The position numbers and the translations under genes are program-made. From Cyanidium caldarium (Eukaryota; Rhodophyta; Bangiophyceae; Cyanidiales; Cyanidiaceae): 64,000 nt of DNA. Below, one piece after another: positions 18,156 through 26,647 of the stretch. Where the stretch lies: assembly GCA_026184775.1 (NCBI GenBank), contig JANCYW010000015.1:62001-126000 (forward strand), given 5' to 3'. Numbering within the stretch: the first letter of the stretch is position 1; every line of letters begins with the position of its first letter. A model generated the notes under the pieces. That model was not told the origin of the DNA. It made no database searches and worked only from the letters and a program-made list of their open reading frames with translations.

Positions 18156-19688
18156 CTACCCACTCTCCGGAATGAATGCGTGCTCGCAGAGAATCTCCAA
18201 AGCCATGCGGCGGCGCACTTGATTCATCTTCCGGGCATCGAAATACACCGGCTGGTCGCGACACACCAGCTCGGCGAACTGGGCAGCGAACACCCCACAA
18301 TCGTGGCCGTTGAGCTGCTGCGGCACCGTCGGATGCTTCCATCGCCATGGCGCGTCATCCATCCTGGTGCCGGCCCACTGCTTATCGGCAGCCTCGTCTC
18401 GCAGCCAGCGTTGCAGCGCCGCCAGCACCGTCTCCCCGGAGCCGCCCATACTGTCGTAGTAGCGCAGTTCGTAAGTGCGCAGGTCGGCTACTGCCAGCGT
18501 CCAGTGCACATTGCCTAGATTGATGGGAAACACCAGCAACTGCGACGGGTAGCCAGAGAGCGTCCGCGTCCAGCGACGCACGCCGGCATAATCATACCCG
18601 TCGGTGGTGGCCGTCAATCGGGTGTAGAAGAACGTGGAGAAGAATGTGCAGTACGGCCAGCGGTTCCGCTTCGCATGCTGTTCCTGACGCGCTTGCAGCA
18701 GATGCTGACAGTAGACGTTGAGCAGATTGTCGGTGAGCCAAGCGCCCGGCAACAGTCGCTGAATCTCCTGCCGGGTAACGGCGATGCCGTGTACCGTGGT
18801 CAGTACCTCGTTGGGATCGCCGCGCGCATCCAGAGCGTACTGCAAGGCGGCCTCGGCAGGCGGTGGCAACGGCATATCGTCGCGCCATGCCTCCCATTCG
18901 GCCACCACGCTGGGTAGGTGAAAGCGTTCCCGCACCGACAGTGGCTGTGTCGCGGCAGGTGTTGGGGCGCCGGAGCGCGACCGGGATGACTGCACGTCCT
19001 GCTCGTCGTCGTCGCTCTCCAGCAGATCGATCACCTCTACCGGCGGCTCTCGAGCTCGTGGTGGCGGTGGCGGTGGCCGTTTGGATGGCGCGTGCTCCAC
19101 CTCACCCTCAACCGTCACGATTGCCTCTCCCTTTCGTCGACACTCCTCGCGCCAAGCCGCCAGACGCGCCTCGTGCAGCGCTGCACTCGCCCGCAGTCGT
19201 GCCAGTCTCTTGGAGGCATCGGACAGTCCGTCGCTGTGCCAGCCGACGGGAGGCCGGGGTGGGTGTCGTCCCACAAGAGACAGGTCGAGACGCGGCGCTT
19301 CGGGTGGAGGCGCTGGAGAGTGCTGCGGTAATCGGTACGTGGGAAACGCATCTAAAGGCGGATCACTGGGCACCCGCCGCTCCCAGCGCTTCCCTCGCTC
19401 ACTGCTCTCGTGCCGTAGCATGCTCCCGTTGGGCGTGCCTCGCCACGGCAACGCCCAGGCGATGCCGGAATCTCCCCGTCCTACGGCAACGCCCTCCCAT
19501 CGCACTTGCCGGGATGCATCACCGACGCCTACAGATACACCAACCAAGTCCCCATTCCCACCGAAGTTTCCCTCCGTGCCACCGTTGGGCCACTCCAGCT
19601 GCTCAACGTCTTCGTCGCCCGCTCCGTTTCCGTCGCGCCAGCCGCGCGCCCACGCCACCAGCCGCGCCCACACTCGCGGCACCCGCAT
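18156..19688 (-). CDS. ULP1: Ulp1/SENP-type SUMO protease (C48 family)
   Basis: The 510-residue protein has a disordered N-terminal half and a C-terminal Ulp1 peptidase domain of about 220 residues. Catalytic residues are His395 (NVHWTLAV), Asp412 (YYDSMGG), Gln458 and Cys464 (QLNGHDCGVF), with the Gln-to-Cys spacing of six that is typical. The domain opens with WLTDNLLNVYCQHLL, as in yeast Ulp1 (WLNDTIIEFF). It processes SUMO precursors and removes SUMO from proteins at the nuclear envelope or in the nucleus. A poly-Pro stretch and an acidic SDDDEQD patch resembling a SUMO-interacting region (VIDLLESDDDE) lie near residues 215-235. Confidence 0.9.
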   Translation of the reverse strand: MRVPRVWARLVAWARGWRDGNGAGDEDVEQLEWPNGGTEGNFGGNGDLVGVSVGVGDASRQVRWEGVAVGRGDSGIAWALPWRGTPNGSMLRHESSERGKRWERRVPSDPPLDAFPTYRLPQHSPAPPPEAPRLDLSLVGRHPPRPPVGWHSDGLSDASKRLARLRASAALHEARLAAWREECRRKGEAIVTVEGEVEHAPSKRPPPPPPRAREPPVEVIDLLESDDDEQDVQSSRSRSGAPTPAATQPLSVRERFHLPSVVAEWEAWRDDMPLPPPAEAALQYALDARGDPNEVLTTVHGIAVTRQEIQRLLPGAWLTDNLLNVYCQHLLQARQEQHAKRNRWPYCTFFSTFFYTRLTATTDGYDYAGVRRWTRTLSGYPSQLLVFPINLGNVHWTLAVADLRTYELRYYDSMGGSGETVLAALQRWLRDEAADKQWAGTRMDDAPWRWKHPTVPQQLNGHDCGVFAAQFAELVCRDQPVYFDARKMNQVRRRMALEILCEHAFIPESG

Positions 19689-19961
19689 TCATGCGTCTGA
19701 TGCACACCGCCCACCGACACACTTTGCTGGCGATATGCTCGGTTATCCACCACCACCACCAACACTACGGTAGACCCCTATCTCGATCCGGCAACACCCG
19801 CTGGTTGTGCGTTGCCCGCCCGAGCAGGAGATGCGGCCCGTCCGATGCCCCACGCCTCTGCGAGCAGCGGATGTGGCGGCGCTCTCCGATCTCTCTCCCC
19901 TCTCCTGAATATCTCATCGAGTGAACCGCCCGGTCTATGCCTCACTCACCAATCGGGCACC

Positions 19962-21341
19962 ATGTCGTCCTCCACGCTGCCCTCTAAGCTAACCACAGCC
20001 AGCGCCAGAGCACTAACTCGTCTCAGCCGGCAGCGAGCGGCGGCCCGTTGGTGGTCCACGTCGGGTGTGCTGCACGGCGCCGATGAATCTGGCGCCTCCA
20101 CCACGTTGCACGGCGAGGCGGAGCGGTTGATGCGGTTGGAGACGCAGTATGGCGCCACCAACTACGCTCCGCTGCCGGTGTTTATTGCCAGCGGCAAGGG
20201 CTCCAAGGTGCACGACGTGAACGGCAAGGAGTACTACGACTTTCTCTCGGCGTACTCGGCGCTGAACCAGGGTCACTGTCACCCGCGCATTGTGGACGCG
20301 CTGGTCGAGCAGGCCCAGCGGCTGACGCTGACATCCCGCGCATTCCACAACAACGTGTTGGGTGAATTCGAGGAGTACGCCTGTCACTATTTTGGGTACG
20401 AGCGCGTGCTGCCGATGAACACCGGCGTAGAGGGCGGTGAGACCGCCGTGAAACTGGCGCGCCGTTGGGCGTACGACGTGAAGGGTGTGCCGGACGATTC
20501 GGCGCGGGTGGTGTTCGCCGCGGGCAATTTCTGGGGTCGCACCCTGGCCGCCGTGTCGTCGTCGACCGATCCGGAGTCGCGCGGCGGCTTCGGCCCGTTC
20601 ATGCCCGCTTTCGACGTGATCCCGTACGACGATCCGGAGGCGTTGGAGCGCAAGCTGGCGAGCGATCCGAACGTGGCCGCGTTTATGGTGGAGCCGATTC
20701 AGGGCGAGGCGGGGGTGGTGGTGCCGCGCGACGGGTACATGCGGCGCGTGCGGGATATCTGTTCGCGATACCGGGTGCTGCTGATCGCCGACGAGGTGCA
20801 GACCGGTCTGGGACGCACCGGCAAGCTGCTGTGTTGCGACCACGAGAACGTGCGGCCGGACATTCTGGTGCTGGGCAAGGCACTGTCCGGCGGGATGTAT
20901 CCGGTGTCGGCGGTGCTGTGTGATTCGGAGGTGATGCTGAACATCAAACCCGGTCAGCACGGGTCGACGTATGGCGGCAATCCGCTGGGATGCCGCGTGG
21001 CCATGGCCGCGCTGCAAGTGCTGCGCGACGAGCAGTTGGCGGAACGCGCGGCGGTGTTGGGCGAGCGCTTCCGCCGAGCGCTGCGGGAGATGCAGCGCGA
21101 GTCGCGCGGATGGATCACCAACGTGCGCGGCCGCGGCCTGCTTAACGCCATCAGCATATCCAGCGCGCAGCGGCCCGGTGCCGACGCGCACCAACTGTGT
21201 GTGCGGCTGATGGAGAACGGCATGCTGTGCAAGCCGACGCACGGCGACCGCATCCGCTTCGCCCCGCCGTTGGTGATGACCGACGCCGAGATGGACGAGT
21301 GTCTGGATATCCTGCGCACGACGCTGCAGAGTTTCGAATAA
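19962..21341 (+). CDS. OAT: Ornithine aminotransferase, mitochondrial
   Basis: The start at [10 protein letters not shown] gives 459 aa with an Arg/Ser/Ala-rich presequence ([17 protein letters not shown]) before the conserved [13 protein letters not shown]. The class-III PLP aminotransferase core has [12 protein letters not shown] and the Schiff-base Lys306 in [14 protein letters not shown], plus [17 protein letters not shown]. It interconverts ornithine plus 2-oxoglutarate with glutamate semialdehyde plus glutamate, linking the urea-type amino acids and proline. The frame continues 50 codons upstream without family similarity. The stop is 44 bp from the convergent thymidylate kinase. Confidence 0.96.
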   Translation: MSSSTLPSKLTTASARALTRLSRQRAAARWWSTSGVLHGADESGASTTLHGEAERLMRLETQYGATNYAPLPVFIASGKGSKVHDVNGKEYYDFLSAYSALNQGHCHPRIVDALVEQAQRLTLTSRAFHNNVLGEFEEYACHYFGYERVLPMNTGVEGGETAVKLARRWAYDVKGVPDDSARVVFAAGNFWGRTLAAVSSSTDPESRGGFGPFMPAFDVIPYDDPEALERKLASDPNVAAFMVEPIQGEAGVVVPRDGYMRRVRDICSRYRVLLIADEVQTGLGRTGKLLCCDHENVRPDILVLGKALSGGMYPVSAVLCDSEVMLNIKPGQHGSTYGGNPLGCRVAMAALQVLRDEQLAERAAVLGERFRRALREMQRESRGWITNVRGRGLLNAISISSAQRPGADAHQLCVRLMENGMLCKPTHGDRIRFAPPLVMTDAEMDECLDILRTTLQSFE

Positions 21342-21385
21342 ATGAAAAGCGGGTGTCGCGCATACCTCCTCCGACTCCCCACACC

Positions 21386-22015
21386 TCACCACAGCGTGCC
21401 CACCGGCGTGTTATGGTGCTCGGCGGCTTCGACGCACTCTAGCACCAGCGGCAGCAGCTGCTGGTGCACTTGTTCGACCGAGCCATCGGCCGGCACGACA
21501 TGCCAGCGTCCGGCATCATACAGGTGTTCCAGGAATACGCGGCGCACCTGCTCTTGCAGCGGCACCGACTCGTAGCGTTCACCGCCGTACCCGCCTCGCG
21601 CCGCGGCCGCCGCCGGCGATACATCCAGGTAGAACACCCGGTCCGGCGCTGGCAGACCGCGCTCCGTCGCCCGACACCAATCGATATCCAGCTGATTCAC
21701 TGCCGCCGAAAAAGCCACCCCGGAGTAGGCGTACCGATCTAGCAGCACGTGCACCCCGCGTTGCAGCGTACGCAGCAGCTGATCGGCCTTCTCCCAACGG
21801 TTGGCCGAGAAGAGCAAGTGCGCCACCCGTCCGTCCATCTCCGCTGCCCGACTCAAGTAGGCGTCAAGCAACTTACCGGTGGCGGTGGTGCGATCCGGAA
21901 AGCGCCACGTTTCCACGGTGTGTCCGCGCTGTCGCAGCGTCTCCGCCAGACGAGCTGCTTGGGTGGTCTTGCCGCACCGATCCACCCCCTCCAACGCCAG
22001 CAAAACTCCGCGCAT
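21386..22015 (-). CDS. TMK: Thymidylate kinase
   Basis: The start at MRGVLLALEGVDRCGKTT gives 209 aa, the family length. It shows the P-loop GVDRCGKTT, RFPDRTTATGKLLDAYL (the dTMP-binding FPDR region), LLFSANRWE and the DR(Y/H) motif LLDRYAYSGVAFS, closest to eukaryotic TMPKs such as DTYMK and Cdc8. It phosphorylates dTMP to dTDP for DNA synthesis. Upstream in-frame sequence of 51 codons has no family similarity. Only about 110 bp separates its start from the stop of the next minus-strand gene. Confidence 0.95.
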   Translation of the reverse strand: MRGVLLALEGVDRCGKTTQAARLAETLRQRGHTVETWRFPDRTTATGKLLDAYLSRAAEMDGRVAHLLFSANRWEKADQLLRTLQRGVHVLLDRYAYSGVAFSAAVNQLDIDWCRATERGLPAPDRVFYLDVSPAAAAARGGYGGERYESVPLQEQVRRVFLEHLYDAGRWHVVPADGSVEQVHQQLLPLVLECVEAAEHHNTPVGTLW

Positions 22016-22125
22016 AGGGATGCAGAGAGGTAGGTGGTGTTTGATAAGGCGCGGCAGCTGGTGTGCTTTACGTGCAGTTTGCGAGGCTTCTCGTCTTGCC
22101 TCACTGCATCTCTCCTCTGTGCACG

Positions 22126-22917
22126 CTACTTTTCGGCTGCGCGGAAGAAGCCCTCGGTCGCCCGCCACGACAGCGCCTCGTTCGAGGCGACCGCGCGGTT
22201 GTTACGCACCTTCACCGCACTCACTTCCAAATGCCCGTCGATAGGGTGGGCGTAGGCATACTGCATGGCGGTGGTGAGATACGTGCTCCCGCTGCTGCTG
22301 CTGCTGCTGCTGGTATCCACATGTCGCAGCCGAATGGCGCTGCCGCGATCCCAGTGAGTGGCCTGCGTATCCACGCACTCCACCACCCAGTTGTCGCCGC
22401 TGTCGCCGCGGCCGTCCACATCGTGGGCGAAAGCGCTCACCTCCTGCTGGCCACTGAGCGGCGACGACATCAGGTGGCTGTGCAAGTTCTTGCGGGTGCG
22501 CGCGTGCTCCAGCCGGATCGTGTCCTGACAACGCACCGCTCGCCACGGCAACGCGTCCGCCATAGCGCCGCCAGCGGATGAAGCTGCATCAACGACATGG
22601 TGCGCTTCTTTCACTCGCCACAGGGTGTGATCGTCGCGGCCGTGCGGAAACGCGGTCACCGCCTGCTGCTGCGAGCCGGAACCGTACGGCACCTCCATGG
22701 AGTAGAGACGGTAACCGGTAAGCGCGTGCTCCAGTTTGACCACCGAAGTGTACGTCACCAGCTCGAATCCGACCTCCACCGCGGGCGACACCGAGGCGTT
22801 GGCAGGGGAGGCGCTCGCGAATGCTGTGGAGGAGCGGAGAGCGATGGCGAGGATGCAAACAAGGCAACAGACGTGAAGCGCTCGTCGCCTTGTGGTACAC
22901 GAGAGGCCCATCAACAT
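22126..22917 (-). CDS. SDF2: SDF2-like MIR-domain protein of the ER
   Basis: The start at MLMGLSCTTRRRAL gives 263 aa with a signal peptide (LHVCCLVCILAIAL). The mature part is built of MIR repeats: FELVTYTSVVKLEHALTGYRL with YGSGSQQQAVTAF, then RCQDTIRLEHARTRKNLHSH with GQQEVSAF, then GSAIRLRHVDTS, which carries a poly-Ser run encoded by a GCT/CTG repeat near 22290-22312. SDF2 and its plant relative act with ERdj3 and BiP in ER quality control and buffer O-mannosylation clients. There is no HDEL-type tail (it ends FFRAAEK), so retention may be indirect. Confidence 0.9.
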   Translation of the reverse strand: MLMGLSCTTRRRALHVCCLVCILAIALRSSTAFASASPANASVSPAVEVGFELVTYTSVVKLEHALTGYRLYSMEVPYGSGSQQQAVTAFPHGRDDHTLWRVKEAHHVVDAASSAGGAMADALPWRAVRCQDTIRLEHARTRKNLHSHLMSSPLSGQQEVSAFAHDVDGRGDSGDNWVVECVDTQATHWDRGSAIRLRHVDTSSSSSSSGSTYLTTAMQYAYAHPIDGHLEVSAVKVRNNRAVASNEALSWRATEGFFRAAEK

Positions 22918-23182
22918 GACCTCGCAAATAAAAGCCGTGAAGGACGTTCCTTTCAGGTCATCCAACGCCGCACACACCCGTTGCGAGGGGGCACCGCAGC
23001 GCCCCCTCACGGCATGGACCGCGCGCGCACGAGCCGAGAGACGTTGCGCCGAACGGGTGTCGAGCTGACGAGCGCTGCCGCGTGCAACCGCATGCGACGA
23101 CAACGTCCTAAAGATTGAAGAGGCGGTGGGGGGCGGATCGGGAGCGCATGTGCCACGTGCAGTGTGCGCGCGGTTGGGCTTT

Positions 23183-24172
23183 ATGTTTACGCGGTGGCCT
23201 CGTCTCGTCTCCCTCACCCGACTGCTGCGCTCGCGCCGCCTTTCCAGTCGACCACCGGAGCGCCTCTACTTTCAGCGACGTCGTGCGGGGTACGATCCGC
23301 GTGTCGACGCCCTGCGACGACGGCAATACTATATTGTCGGGGTGTTGGGTGCGGGCGGTGTGGTTTACTATGTGTCGCACCTGGATCGGGCGCCGCTCAC
23401 CGCCCGCCGGCGCATGATCGACATCACGCCCGAGCAAGAGGCCTCCATCGGACTGGCCAACTTTCAACAGGTACTCGCACAATACCGCGGCCACGTGTTG
23501 TCGCGCGGTGCGGCCACCTCGCGGTACATCGAGAATATCGGGCGGCGCATCGCCGCCTCCGCCGAGCAACTCAGCGGGCCGGGGGCACGCTACGACTGGG
23601 AGTTTGTGGTCATCGACGCGCCCGAGGCGAACGCCTTTTGTCTGCCCGGCGGCAAGGTGGCGGTGTTCACCGGTATTCTGCCCATTCTGGTGGATGAGGA
23701 TTCGGTGGCGGCGGTGCTGTCGCACGAGATCGCCCACGCGGTGGCGCGACACGGTGCCGAGAAGTTGGCGTTCATGAAGTTGCTGCTGGTGATGCAGCTG
23801 CTGATCAACCAGTTTGTGGACACGCGCTTCCTCACCCAAATCCTGGTGCAGCTACTGATCGCCCTGCCGTTCAGTCGACGCATGGAGAGCGAGGCCGACT
23901 ACATCGGACTGCATCTGATGGCCATCTCCTGTTTCGATCCCGAGGCGATGGCGCCCATGTTTCAGCGCATGGCCCACTGGCGGCAGCGCCAGACGCGCGG
24001 CGCGCGAGTCGCTACCCCGCCCAAGTACCTGTCCACGCACCCGGCGGACGAAGACCGCGTGACCGCCATCAAGAACTGGCTGCCCGAGGTGCGCACCGTA
24101 TACGAATCGCACTGTGGCGCGGCACGCGGTGACCTGGGCATGCTCCAGCGGGCATGGCGCGCGCTGGGATGA
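23183..24172 (+). CDS. OMA1: OMA1-like mitochondrial metallopeptidase (M48)
   Basis: The start at MFTRWPRLVSLTRLLRSRR gives 329 aa with a strongly basic mitochondrial presequence. A hydrophobic segment (YIVGVLGAGGVVYYV) near residue 54 is a membrane anchor. The M48 core has NAFCLPGGKVAVFTGIL and the zinc motif HEIAH at 181-185, with ESEADYIGL carrying the third ligand. OMA1 cleaves OPA1-type dynamins and other inner-membrane proteins upon loss of membrane potential. The yeast/human length is 345-524, so this is a short form. It is divergent from the SDF2-like gene. Confidence 0.93.
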   Translation: MFTRWPRLVSLTRLLRSRRLSSRPPERLYFQRRRAGYDPRVDALRRRQYYIVGVLGAGGVVYYVSHLDRAPLTARRRMIDITPEQEASIGLANFQQVLAQYRGHVLSRGAATSRYIENIGRRIAASAEQLSGPGARYDWEFVVIDAPEANAFCLPGGKVAVFTGILPILVDEDSVAAVLSHEIAHAVARHGAEKLAFMKLLLVMQLLINQFVDTRFLTQILVQLLIALPFSRRMESEADYIGLHLMAISCFDPEAMAPMFQRMAHWRQRQTRGARVATPPKYLSTHPADEDRVTAIKNWLPEVRTVYESHCGAARGDLGMLQRAWRALG

Positions 24173-24507
24173 AGCAAGAGGGGGGCGGAACAGGCGGCTT
24201 TTTCTGAGTAAATCGAGAGTGTTCGTGGAGGAGACATCGCGTAGCACGACTTTCGTCGTGGATATGCGGGCAAGTGCATGTCTGTGGATCCTATCGTGAC
24301 CGTGCTTCATCGTTTCTCGCCCGTTCTAAAATTGGCGGCCGGGCCGCTTTGCGCGGCGTCATTTCTCAAGAACAGAATCCGAACGGGCGATCTGGCCGGA
24401 CGGCGTGGCGCGCGGTACCACACCGAATTTCGACTTGTACGGGCGTTTGCGGAGTACTCGGTAGCGTGCCGTGGCTTCGGAGCACGACGCATCAACACCT
24501 CATAAGA
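24173..24507. other. Intergenic, OMA1 / secreted protein
   Basis: This 335 bp head-to-tail gap has no ORF with family similarity. The frame of the following gene continues back to 24274 but encodes no signal sequence there. Nothing else was recognised. Confidence 0.3.
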
Positions 24508-25170
24508 ATGCAGCACGCTACTTTCCGCAACTGCGCTTGCCTTCTGTTCATTTCCCTGTTCCTCGGTTTGGGGATCTTTTCTCCCTCCAAAGCCGCACCA
24601 AGCCATCACCCGCACCGCTTGAGCGAGGACGTGGCTGCCACGCTCAACCTCACCCAGCTGGAGTACAGCATCGGGAACGCGTTGTATCAAGTGAACCCCA
24701 AGCTGTGTCTCAATCACGATTTAACGCTGGGCTCGCTGGACGTGGGCGATTTGCTCACTTTTTGCAGTCTTGACGAGGTCAGCAGCGGTCACTGCGCACA
24801 GGTGAATCACACGGTGATATTGCAACAACTGGCCGCCGCCGGTTGGCACAGCGACAATATCAGCACCGCCGTGGCAGCGGGAAAGTTTTCCGAGTCGCTA
24901 TTCAACTTTACGGAGGGCTCCGGCTTGCACGGTCGCTCCGGATACGAGGTGGCCACCAAGCTGGCGCCAACCCTCATCCGCCAGCTCAGCGGCGCATTGC
25001 ACGCGCGCCAGCAGAACCTGCTGGGCGTGGGCACCATTATCCTGGCCGACTTCGAGGTGTATGCGTTTGTGGTGTTGGGTGCCAGCCCGCATCAATTCTG
25101 CTATGGGCACGCACCCGGTGAGACCGTGTTTGAGTATGTCGAGGGCCAGTACTACCTGCCGCCCTCTTGA
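24508..25170 (+). CDS. Secreted protein of unknown function
   Basis: The start at MQHATFRNCACLLFISLFLG gives 220 aa with a typical signal peptide ending near SKAAP. The mature chain has four cysteines (CLNHD, FCSLD, HCAQ, QFCYG), which could form two disulfides, and four N-glycosylation sequons (NLT, NHT, NIS, NFT). There is no membrane anchor after the signal. I recognise no domain. Its place just before two Golgi-type glycosyltransferase genes is compatible with an extracellular or wall role, but this is only context. Confidence 0.7.
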   Translation: MQHATFRNCACLLFISLFLGLGIFSPSKAAPSHHPHRLSEDVAATLNLTQLEYSIGNALYQVNPKLCLNHDLTLGSLDVGDLLTFCSLDEVSSGHCAQVNHTVILQQLAAAGWHSDNISTAVAAGKFSESLFNFTEGSGLHGRSGYEVATKLAPTLIRQLSGALHARQQNLLGVGTIILADFEVYAFVVLGASPHQFCYGHAPGETVFEYVEGQYYLPPS

Positions 25171-25531
25171 TGTGATACGATGGATATGCCAAGGCGTGAG
25201 GAATGCGTGGATGTAAAGGTCCGTTGACGGGAGATCCAGCTTGTCTCGTGGAGCTTTTCCGACACTCCTCTGTGTGTGTGTGCTTGCACGGCTTGTGCAC
25301 TCGACGCGATTGCACCATCCCCACCACCTCCGCGCACGGAGACGCTTTATCGGTTGCAGTGGCGTTCCCCTCGACCGGCTGCACGACTTGCCGTTGCTCC
25401 CCACGTCTTCAGCGCTACCGAGTCTCGTTCGGTACTCCATCCGGAAAACCAAAGTGAGTCTCGTACTCGTCGGTGGGTGCGATCGGCTCCATGACGCCCT
25501 AACAGGTGCTGACTCGCAATTGTCACCCTCG
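25171..25531. other. Intergenic upstream of glycosyltransferase
   Basis: This is about 360 bp between the secreted-protein stop and the chosen glycosyltransferase start. A frame continuous with the downstream gene begins at 25241 but lacks family similarity. A short TGTGTGTGTG run lies at 25270-25281. Confidence 0.3.
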
Positions 25532-26647
25532 ATGGCTGACGGCCACAAAGGATGGCCCGGGTGGCAACGCTTTACCGCGCCCTGGACGCACCGCCTGAAG
25601 CACGCCTCGATACGTGCACGCTCTGGACGCCGCCTGTCGGCCATCTTGTGCTTCGTGCTCTTGGTGCCGCTGCCGCTGTACTACTACGCCCAACGCCGCC
25701 CGTCGGTGTTTACCGCACCTGCGGCCGTTGACCGTTGTCGCAGCCGCTTCACCGCCCCCGTCACCGTAATCTCGACGCTACCCCGGGACATCTCCTACGA
25801 CAACGTCGCCTGTTCGGTGAGCGGACGTATCCAGCGCGCCGTACGCAGCTGGCTCGCCTTCGCCGTCGAGGTCATCCTGGTCAGCGACGAGGTGCAGGCC
25901 TGCGAGCGCCACCTGCGCCCGCTGTCACCACGCGTGTTTTGTGTGGCCCACATGTGCACCAGCGCCATCAAATTGCCCACCGTCAAGTGTTTGATAGCCA
26001 CCGGTGCCACGGCCGCGACGACCGTCACTTCGCCCACCGACCTGCTCCTCTACGTGAACAACGACGTGGAGTTGCACGGGCCGGTGCCGGAAGTGGCTTA
26101 CGCGCTCACCCAGCTGGCCCCGTCGTTTGTGGCGTTCGGGCAGCGTTTCGATCACGACGACGACAACTCGCACGGTGTCTGCGCGCGCCATGGACCGCTA
26201 CGGGAGCGCGTCGAGCTGCACGCCGCCTGGGGCGTGGATTACTTTCTGTTCCGCGGCGTTGACTTTCCCTATACCGCCATGCCCGAGTTTGTGATCGGCA
26301 ACTGGCGGTGGGATAATTGGCTGGCGCGCTACTTTATCGAAAAGAAGGACACGCTCACGGTGGACGTCACGGCGGCGGTGTTGGCGTGGCACCCGCGAGC
26401 AGCCGCTTTCCAGCCGGCGAGCCGACGCATCGGGGCGCAGCACAATGACGGCCTCGGGCGGGACAGTTTCGCCACCGACTATCGCCAGACCGGCACGGTG
26501 GATCGGTCGGAGGCGGTCCTGCGCGTTTATGATGACGCACTGGTGTTGTGTGATCGAGCGCGTACGGTCGAGCCGGCGCCGTTGCCCTGTCGTTGGTGGA
26601 GGCGGCGTTGTGCATCGGATGCGTCGCCGACTGCACCGGTGGATTGA
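25532..26647 (+). CDS. Type II membrane glycosyltransferase (GT-A fold, YVNND motif)
   Basis: The start at MADGHKGWPG gives 371 aa with a short cytosolic tail, one signal-anchor (LSAILCFVLLVPLPLYYYA) and a lumenal GT-A-like domain. Recognisable pieces are VEVILVSDEV, LLLYVNNDVEL in the place of the metal-binding DxD, FVAFGQRFD, GVDYFLFRGVDF and FVIGNWRWDNWL followed by VDVTAAVLAWHP. This layout belongs to a widespread family of uncharacterised Golgi glycosyltransferases in algae, fungi and plants. Donor and acceptor cannot be told. Its 3' end overlaps the 3' end of the convergent gene by 121 bp, and the N-terminal module of that gene's product resembles this protein. Confidence 0.75.
   Translation: MADGHKGWPGWQRFTAPWTHRLKHASIRARSGRRLSAILCFVLLVPLPLYYYAQRRPSVFTAPAAVDRCRSRFTAPVTVISTLPRDISYDNVACSVSGRIQRAVRSWLAFAVEVILVSDEVQACERHLRPLSPRVFCVAHMCTSAIKLPTVKCLIATGATAATTVTSPTDLLLYVNNDVELHGPVPEVAYALTQLAPSFVAFGQRFDHDDDNSHGVCARHGPLRERVELHAAWGVDYFLFRGVDFPYTAMPEFVIGNWRWDNWLARYFIEKKDTLTVDVTAAVLAWHPRAAAFQPASRRIGAQHNDGLGRDSFATDYRQTGTVDRSEAVLRVYDDALVLCDRARTVEPAPLPCRWWRRRCASDASPTAPVD

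Noticed and set aside
17959-18222. 87-codon plus-strand frame (basic, MVGTPKAQNPRTRES start)
   Set aside because: Could be a small basic protein, but it runs into the 3' end of the SUMO protease gene and has no recognisable domain; not supported enough to list.
22288-22312. GCT/CTG trinucleotide run
   Set aside because: In-frame poly-Ser loop of the MIR protein; short and unremarkable.
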